The notes under the pieces: generated by a model
Told to the model about the DNA's origin: nothing
Seen by the model: the letters and a program-made list of their open reading frames with translations, nothing else
The model's database searches: none
From: Actinomycetota bacterium
Lineage (GTDB): Bacteria; Actinomycetota; Thermoleophilia; Gaiellales; Gaiellaceae
DNA: 11,363 nucleotides
Direction of reading: 5' to 3'
Assembly (NCBI GenBank): GCA_003162235.1
Contig: PMMN01000079.1
Location: forward strand, 20,388-31,750
Shown: piece after piece, positions 8,101 to 11,363 of the stretch
How positions within the stretch are numbered: position 1 is the stretch's first letter
Layout of the letters: every line of letters begins with the position of its first letter
Position numbers and translations under genes: made by a program

Positions 8101-8541
8101 CCCTTCGTTTTCGAGCAGAGCGGGGTGCTCTTGCACGGCTTCCTCGACGTCGTCTCGCTCGGTGAGGGCAAGGCCTTTGTGCTCGACTACAAGACCAACC
8201 GGCTCGACAGGAGTGCCGAGGAGATCGTCGAGAGCGATTACCGGCTGCAGCGCCTCGTCTACGCGCTCGCCTGCCTGCGTGCCGGCTACGAGGAGGTGGA
8301 GGTGGTCTACGCCTTCCTCGAGAGCGCGGATGCCGTCGTCAGCACGACGTATCGCGCCGCGGATGCCGCGGAGCTCGAGCGGGAGCTGAGCGAGGCGATC
8401 GAGCCGATCGAGCGGGGCGAATTCAAGCCGACTCCGAGCCAGTTCGCCTGCTCGGACTGCCCGGCCAGCGGCGTCGTCTGCGCCGGCATGGATCTGCCCG
8501 GCGCCCCGCCCAGGCTCGCCTTGGTGCCCGTGGAGGGATAG
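5128..8541 (+). CDS. addA: AddA-like UvrD-family helicase-nuclease (Fe-S, clamp-motif linker)
   Basis: A 1137-residue SF1A DNA helicase fused to a PD-(D/E)XK nuclease, the motor of the predicted AddAB complex. In order: Q motif NPEQ (7-10), Walker A GAGTGKTT (25-32), ISTIHGFC (Ib), DEFQD (322-326), GDEFQSIYRF (360-369), LNYRS (392-396), TIHGAKGLEF (682-691) and YYVAMTR (756-762). The nuclease (about 885-1137) shows His927, Asp1007 (GFLD), Asp1020-Tyr-Lys1022 and Gln1041/Tyr1045, all catalytic positions intact. Cys890 with Cys1108, Cys1111 and Cys1118 (Cx2C-x6-C) forms an Fe-S signature like that of AddB-type nucleases. The linker after the helicase is acidic and then proline-rich, and contains QLSLF (841-845), a match to the beta-clamp-binding consensus. 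A much longer open frame extends upstream inside addB, but the start is set by the ATGA overlap with the addB stop, which implies translational coupling. AdnB/RecB-like naming is possible. Confidence 0.92.
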   Translation: MSARTPNPEQRRAIEASGVVFVSAGAGTGKTTVLVERFCRAVVERGLPVDSLLVITYTDRAAGELRSRIRSALHERDRHDLARELDGAWISTIHGFCSRLLRQNAVAAGVDPHFRVLDAEQALVLGREAFGAALEEFCTDGERTRTDFLVSYGRAGLRRMIISTYETLRSAGRPLRLELAAPPERGECEASLRAEAEALSADPKTTEQTKVTARELLDLLDEHPSDEQLLDLGEFRLGVKKAAAYEQARLALEQRAWDVLALADRDLIEELLQLFERAYRAAKDAASALDFEDLQLFARDLLRDDREVLERERLRFRSLLVDEFQDTNRLQCELIDLLAGEVGAASSAGAGGVEELFFVGDEFQSIYRFRHADVDVFRARRAQASGVLDLTLNYRSRPEVLNAINYFFAPDFGADYRPLAAAAEFPPLDGPAVEVLVTDKPSYSGSNFDWRRAEARHIAARMNELVESGEAAPGEIVLLFAAGTDSELYEQELRALGLPTYRATGRGYYGQQQVLDLLAYLRLLHNRYDDEALFTVLASPFVGVSNDALVLLRRAAPRRPLFSGLERGLPPGLSEDEGRLFRAFRQRYERLAAASDVLSLEQLCEQIVSEHDYDLALLAQWDGRQRYANVRKLARMARSFEELRGPDIEGFVRFVTDLGAAGASAQEAPAEEEGSDSVRLLTIHGAKGLEFKVVVVADAGRGSPKTFSDEILCLADGRFGFKVADPSGGKRRPVLGYEQVRQTDADQEDAERRRLYYVAMTRAIERLIVSGAIDPERSADVRSPIGWVLERLGTDVLAPEAGELQEVAYGESKVLVRIDRFQPSGGEPVAAESLETDGDGQLSLFQQGLAPVPEPVAAVEPLQPLVQIPVPPLHKPRRLSYSALRLFESCSYRYFAERVCGMKPLPRGPASGEGAGLAAVDLGSAAHELLEGIDLTAPRSPHRDELEQSVRLHYPAATSEDLDRIERLVSSYCDSELAGRVAKLPGPQAELPFVFEQSGVLLHGFLDVVSLGEGKAFVLDYKTNRLDRSAEEIVESDYRLQRLVYALACLRAGYEEVEVVYAFLESADAVVSTTYRAADAAELERELSEAIEPIERGEFKPTPSQFACSDCPASGVVCAGMDLPGAPPRLALVPVEG

Positions 8542-8548
8542 GACACCC

Positions 8549-9217
8549 GTGCCGCGCGACTACACGGTCGAGGCTCGTCGTCGCGTCGGTCCGGCCCAGA
8601 AGAGAATCGGCTCGCTGATCGAATTGCTCTCGGTGGAGCACCCGGACGCGAAGATCGCGCTCCGCTTCGACAGCGACGTCGAGCTCCTGATCGCCGTGAT
8701 GCTCTCAGCCCAGACCACTGACGTTAATGTCAACCGTGTCACGGAGCGCCTCTTCCGCAAGTACCACTGCCCCGAGGACTACCTCGCCGTCCCGATCGAG
8801 GATCTTGAGCAGGACGTCTACGAGACCGGCTTCTACCACCAGAAAGCGCGCTCGATCCGGGGCTCGATGCGGATGCTCGTGGACGAGTTCGGCGGCCGCG
8901 TTCCGCGCACGATCCAGGAGCTGGTGCGCCTGCCCGGAGTCGCCCGCAAGACCGCCAACGTCGTTGCGGCCGAGCTGGGGGAGGCGCAGGGCATCGTCGT
9001 CGACACCCACGTCCGCCGTCTGGCGCAACGGCTCGGCCTGACGCGCGAGCAGGATCCGGTCAAGATCGAGCGCGACCTGATCAAGCTCGTCCCGCGCGAG
9101 CAATGGCGTCTGTTCCCGCACCTGCTGATCTGGCACGGCCGCCATGTCTGCGCCGCCCGCCGCCCGGCCTGCGAGCGCTGCGTCGTCTCCGATCTGTGCC
9201 CGGCTAGCCGAGTCTAG
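8549..9217 (+). CDS. nth: Endonuclease III, DNA glycosylase/AP lyase
   Basis: A 222-residue base-excision repair enzyme that removes oxidised pyrimidines and cleaves the abasic site. The helix-hairpin-helix LPGVARKTANVV holds the catalytic Lys134, and VDTHVRR supplies the conserved Asp152. The iron-sulfur loop is complete: Cys201-x6-Cys208-x2-Cys211-x5-Cys217, binding one 4Fe-4S cluster. LLIAVMLSAQTTD near residues 46-58 is the usual N-terminal signature. The length fits the family (about 210-225), with a short basic N-terminal extension. The GTG start lies 7 nt after the addA stop, and GGAGGG, about 11 nt upstream inside the end of addA, may serve as its ribosome-binding site. It is co-oriented and nearly contiguous with addB-addA, so it is probably the last gene of a DNA-repair operon. 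It is followed by a structured, convergent intergenic region. Confidence 0.96.
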   Translation: MPRDYTVEARRRVGPAQKRIGSLIELLSVEHPDAKIALRFDSDVELLIAVMLSAQTTDVNVNRVTERLFRKYHCPEDYLAVPIEDLEQDVYETGFYHQKARSIRGSMRMLVDEFGGRVPRTIQELVRLPGVARKTANVVAAELGEAQGIVVDTHVRRLAQRLGLTREQDPVKIERDLIKLVPREQWRLFPHLLIWHGRHVCAARRPACERCVVSDLCPASRV

Positions 9218-9263
9218 TTCTCACGTAAGCAGCACCTAGCCGCGCCGGGCAGCGTGATCGAGC

Positions 9264-9332
9264 CGGGGTCGTAACTCGGTACGAAGTCGGCACACCTCGT
9301 GCGTTCTTTCTCGTTACCGTTTCACGACCCCG
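9264..9332. other. Long imperfect stem-loop in the nth / PAS-gene convergent region
   Basis: Outer arms CGGGGTCGT (9264-9272) and ACGACCCCG (9324-9332) pair perfectly over 9 bp. After a small internal loop, CGGTACGA (9277-9284) pairs with TCGTTACCG (9311-9319) with one bulged base, and GCAC (9290-9293) pairs with GTGC (9299-9302) around a 5-base loop. The result is a stacked hairpin of about 69 nt without a clear T-run. It may be a bidirectional terminator, a structured RNA, or a REP-like palindrome. Confidence 0.5.
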
Positions 9333-9390
9333 CGGGTGGGTGGATTTGGCGGGGGCGGAGAAACGTGGTGCCCTCGCACACCCGCCCGAC

Positions 9391-9412
9391 ACACCTTCGG
9401 TCGGGAAGGTGT
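9391..9412 (-). terminator. Hairpin just after the PAS-gene stop
   Basis: ACACCTTC and GAAGGTGT form a perfect 8-bp stem with a 6-base loop, starting 2 bases after the stop codon of the minus-strand gene. No U-tract follows, so termination would be of the hairpin-only type or Rho-assisted. It may also stabilise the mRNA end. Confidence 0.5.
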
Positions 9413-9414
9413 AG

Positions 9415-9867
9415 TTAGGAACCGTTAGCCGGCGACAGCGCCACGAGCAACCCGCCGTCGTCGTCATAGGCCGGGAAGAAGTCGCAGACAACGGCCTTTT
9501 CGTTCCCGCTCCGCGCCTTCATCGTCATCGGCTCGCCCAAGCGCCGCACGCCCCACTCGAGCGCAAGCGCCACCGGATCCTGGTCGCCGGCCGCTTTCAG
9601 GCCCATCCCTTCGCGCACGTCTCGCCCGATCAGGTCTCCTTCCCCGTAGCCGCTCAGCTCGAAGACGCCACGCCCGACCGCGAGCACGCGCCCCTCCCGG
9701 TCGCAGGTGACGAACCCCGTGTTCGGGCCCGGGTAGTAGTCCTCCATCAACTCGAACAGGAAGCCGAAGCCGCAGCTGTGGCAGGCGACCGGCTCGCCGG
9801 ACATGCCCTCGACGCCGTCGACGTCTACCGAGCGCTGCTTGCAGTTGGGGCAGATGTAGAGAGGCAT
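9415..9867 (-). CDS. Zinc-ribbon / PAS-domain protein, putative small sensor
   Basis: A 150-residue soluble protein with an N-terminal zinc ribbon, Cys6/Cys9 (ICPNC) and Cys29/Cys32 (CHSC), followed by a single PAS-like domain at about residues 44-147. The PAS features are NTGFVTCDREGRVLAVGRG (beta strands), FELSGYGEGDLIGRDVRE (the typical L-G-Y...dliGr.v helix), and a C-terminal sheet (VVCDFFPAYDDDGGLLVAL). There is no kinase, GGDEF, HTH or other output domain, so it must act through a partner or be a redox- or metal-linked binding module; ligand and partner are unknown. The ATG at 9867 has a TACGAT box 6 nt upstream and no Shine-Dalgarno. A hairpin follows the TAA stop. It converges on nth, and corA lies upstream on the same strand 247 nt away, so co-regulation is not evident. 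Confidence 0.85.
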   Translation of the reverse strand: MPLYICPNCKQRSVDVDGVEGMSGEPVACHSCGFGFLFELMEDYYPGPNTGFVTCDREGRVLAVGRGVFELSGYGEGDLIGRDVREGMGLKAAGDQDPVALALEWGVRRLGEPMTMKARSGNEKAVVCDFFPAYDDDGGLLVALSPANGS

Positions 9868-9873
9868 GAGCGG

Positions 9874-9879
9874 ATCGTA
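9874..9879 (-). promoter_or_regulatory. Putative -10 element of the PAS gene (leaderless)
   Basis: TACGAT on the minus strand ends 6 nt before the ATG. This is the same hexamer and spacing as at addB and nearly the same as at icd. No Shine-Dalgarno and no clear -35 are seen. Confidence 0.45.
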
Positions 9880-10086
9880 TCGGCGCCGGGGCAGGTGAGC
9901 GCGGCCGAACCTCGAGCGCTTGCCGAGCCCGCTTGAGGACGCCGCGAGAGGTCACATTCCCGGCACGGTTGCGTTACACACCCGTGCGTTTTTCCGGAGT
10001 AGGCTCGACGCGAGGAGGAGGTCGGGGCTTCCTACGCGAGAGAGGGCGCTTGGCCGAAAGAAGCGCGAGAAGGTGCCGTGTTTCCG

Positions 10087-10114
10087 CGCCCGAAACCGCC
10101 AGCGGTTTCGGGCG
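10087..10114 (-). terminator. 12-bp hairpin directly after the corA stop
   Basis: CGCCCGAAACCG and CGGTTTCGGGCG form a perfect 12-bp stem around a 4-base loop, abutting the TAA stop of corA. No T-run follows on the minus strand (nor on the plus strand), so it is a candidate hairpin-only terminator. Confidence 0.65.
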
Positions 10115-11026
10115 TTAGATCCAGCGCTTGCGCCGGAAGTAGACGATCTGGGCGATCGTGGTGGCCACGATCCAGCCCCAGGCCCACCAGTAGCCGAAGC
10201 CCCAGCTGAGCTCGGGGATGTGGTGGAAGTTCTGGCCGTAGAGGCCGACGATGAAGGTCGGCACGAGCAGCATCGAGGCGATCGCGGTCAGGCGCTTCAT
10301 AACCTCGTTCTGGTCGTTTGCGATCTTGGACTGGTGGTAGTCGCGCACGCCGGCGACGAGGTCGCGCGCCAGTTCCAGAGCCTCGCTCGCGCGCAGGAGC
10401 TTGTCGTAGGCGTCCGCGAAGTGCAGCTCCACCGCGCTCGTGAACTGCCGCTTTCCTCCGATCTCGATCCGTCCGTCGATGACGTGGCGAATGGCATCAC
10501 GCGTGGGCGTGAGGGTGCGGCGTACGTGCAGGAGGTCGTGGCGAAGTCCCGAGAGGCGATCGCGTACGACCTCCGCTCGCATCTCTTCGACCTTCTCCTC
10601 GAGCTCGTCGATCTCGTCGTCGAGCGCATCCACGAGCGAGAGATAGCGCTCGGCGACCTCGTCCACGAGCGTGTAGACGAGCATTCCGGCCCGCACCGGC
10701 CCCGGCACGCAGGCGTCGTGCAACGGCGCGGGATCGAACGGAGTTCCGTCTGGAGGTGTTTTTCGCACGGTGATCACGGTCTCGCCCATGACGACCAGGT
10801 CGATCTCCTGGTAGAAGATCCGGTCCTCGTCCGGCACGGCGACCGCGACCAGGAAGATGCCGAAGACGTAGCTCTCGTGACTCTCGAGTGTCGGCCGTGG
10901 CTCGTCTTCGTGCCGGGCGGGGGCGAGCAGGCGGTTGAGCGCACGATCGTGCAGGCCGCCCGGCATCGCTTTCGCGAGCTCTCTCCGGCTCGGGTCAAGC
11001 AGGTCGATCCAGAGCGCTCCCGCCAC
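10115..11026 (-). CDS. corA: CorA-family divalent cation (Mg2+/Co2+) transporter
   Basis: A 303-residue homopentameric inner-membrane channel of the CorA MIT family. The long cytosolic N-terminal part opens with WIDLLDPSRREL. It continues with an acidic, coiled-coil-rich helix (ALDDEIDELEEKVEEMRAEV, about 146-165) and the stretch NDQNEVMKRLT just before the membrane. TM1 is about 243-262, TM2 about 278-297, with the basic end RRKRWI. The pore signature after TM1 is Y263-G-Q-N266-F, that is GQN instead of the classical GMN, followed by the usual acidic-end loop HHIPELSW. The GTG start is the only reasonable one in frame and starts right at the family's N-terminal motif. A TAGCCT box lies 7 nt upstream and there is no Shine-Dalgarno. 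It is transcribed alone and is divergent from the last gene. The transported ion cannot be decided from sequence. Confidence 0.93.
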   Translation of the reverse strand: MAGALWIDLLDPSRRELAKAMPGGLHDRALNRLLAPARHEDEPRPTLESHESYVFGIFLVAVAVPDEDRIFYQEIDLVVMGETVITVRKTPPDGTPFDPAPLHDACVPGPVRAGMLVYTLVDEVAERYLSLVDALDDEIDELEEKVEEMRAEVVRDRLSGLRHDLLHVRRTLTPTRDAIRHVIDGRIEIGGKRQFTSAVELHFADAYDKLLRASEALELARDLVAGVRDYHQSKIANDQNEVMKRLTAIASMLLVPTFIVGLYGQNFHHIPELSWGFGYWWAWGWIVATTIAQIVYFRRKRWI

Positions 11027-11033
11027 GGAATCG

Positions 11034-11039
11034 AGGCTA
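11034..11039 (-). promoter_or_regulatory. Putative -10 element of corA (leaderless)
   Basis: TAGCCT (TAnnnT) on the minus strand ends 7 nt before the GTG start of corA. It is weaker than the TACGAT boxes of its neighbours but in the same position. No magnesium riboswitch fits in such a short or absent leader. Confidence 0.35.
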
Positions 11040-11101
11040 GCGATCGCCTCGGCCGGTACTCGCGCTGCGTTTCAGACCTTCTCCCGGACGGGCATGACAA
11101 A

Positions 11102-11114
11102 TACGACAGTCGTA
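11102..11114. repeat. Short perfect inverted repeat TACGAC-A-GTCGTA
   Basis: Two 6-bp arms around a single base lie in the 120-bp divergent region between corA and the DUF6458-like gene, about 33 bases before the latter's ATG. It could be a small operator. TACGAC also resembles the -10 boxes of other genes here and would give a leader of about 32 nt. Chance occurrence is possible. Confidence 0.3.
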
Positions 11115-11146
11115 GTCATGGACTGTTCTTACTGGGGAGGCTAGGC

Positions 11147-11363
11147 ATGAACAGAGGCGCTGGTTTGATGGGATTCGGAGTGGTTCTGGTGGTTGTGGGC
11201 GCCATCTTGGAGTTCGCTGTTTCCGCCAGCGCCAAGGGCTTCAACGTCCACACGGTTGGGGTCATCCTGCTCGTCGTGGGCATCGTGTCTTTCGTCGTTG
11301 GTCTCGCGCTGATGGTCTCCGGCGGCTCACGAAAGAGCACCGTCCGCGAGGAAACGCGCAACA
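11147..11363 (+). CDS. Small two-TM membrane protein, DUF6458-like (3' end cut by window edge)
   Basis: The visible 72 codons begin MNRGAGLMGFGVVLVVVGAI and show two hydrophobic segments, about residues 7-27 and 37-58. They are separated by a short polar loop containing FNVHTVGVILLVVGIV and followed by a basic/polar tail (GGSRKSTVREETRN). The pattern of a first TM ending in AV, a short loop, then (D/H)TVG.IL...G shortly before a second TM is that of the small actinobacterial proteins annotated DUF6458, whose function is unknown. A strong GGGGAGG at 11134-11140, six bases upstream, fixes the ATG. The gene diverges from corA and has a normal leader, unlike it. The stop codon lies beyond the window. 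Confidence 0.8.
   Translation, partial: MNRGAGLMGFGVVLVVVGAILEFAVSASAKGFNVHTVGVILLVVGIVSFVVGLALMVSGGSRKSTVREETRN

Noticed and set aside
9218..9414. Possible tRNA in the structured nth/PAS gap
   Set aside because: Neither strand has a T-loop consensus (GGTTCGAATCC type), an anticodon arm in register or a 7-bp acceptor stem. The pairing found is one long hairpin.
9933..10118. 61-codon plus-strand open frame between the PAS gene and corA
   Set aside because: It is Arg/Gly-rich, has no Shine-Dalgarno or domain, and runs through the corA terminator hairpin into the end of corA.
1..11363. Phage, IS, CRISPR, toxin-antitoxin or other accessory defence system
   Set aside because: No transposase, integrase, array of spaced repeats, att-like duplication or toxin-antitoxin pair is seen. 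The helicase-nuclease pair has the features of housekeeping AddAB, and the base composition is even across the genes.

Overview
This window is about 11.4 kb of chromosomal DNA with high G+C content. It most likely comes from an actinomycete-type bacterium. A Thermoleophilia/Solirubrobacterales-like lineage is my best guess, inferred from the AddAB-type (not RecBCD or two-motor AdnAB) recombination nuclease, a DUF6458-like small membrane protein, GTG starts, and many genes whose start codon lies right at a predicted transcription start. No phage, IS, CRISPR, tRNA or rRNA genes were found.

Layout. Left, minus strand (1-1479): the start of a proton-translocating NAD(P) transhydrogenase alpha subunit (pntA, cut by the window edge), preceded by an isocitrate/isopropylmalate-family dehydrogenase that keeps isocitrate-type active-site residues. 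The two adjacent genes suggest a small NAD(P)H redox-balancing neighbourhood. A 376-base gap follows, holding the promoter of a 64-residue CxxC/CxxC zinc protein with a basic tail (1856-2050), which ends at a strong intrinsic terminator (2073-2105).

Centre, plus strand (2171-9217): a three-gene DNA-repair operon. addB-like (inactive-helicase/nuclease, Fe-S) overlaps addA-like (UvrD-type helicase plus nuclease) by 4 nt, and nth (endonuclease III, Fe-S) follows 7 nt later. AddA and AddB would form a helicase-nuclease that resects double-strand breaks for RecA loading, while Nth excises oxidised pyrimidines. The AddA-like protein carries a QLSLF pentapeptide, a consensus beta-sliding-clamp-binding motif, in the linker between its helicase and nuclease. 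It also has its own four-cysteine Fe-S signature in addition to the one in AddB.

Right: a convergent intergenic region with a long imperfect hairpin (9264-9332), then minus-strand genes for a zinc-ribbon/PAS protein (9415-9867) and a CorA-family Mg2+/Co2+ transporter with a GQN motif (10115-11026). Finally, divergent from corA, comes the start of a two-TM DUF6458-like membrane protein running off the right edge.

The most unusual pattern is a recurrent -10-like hexamer (TACGAT or another TAnnnT) placed 6-8 nt upstream of the start codon of five separate transcription units. Only the zinc protein, the downstream operon genes and the last gene have Shine-Dalgarno-type sequences. This suggests that leaderless transcription is the default here for first genes.
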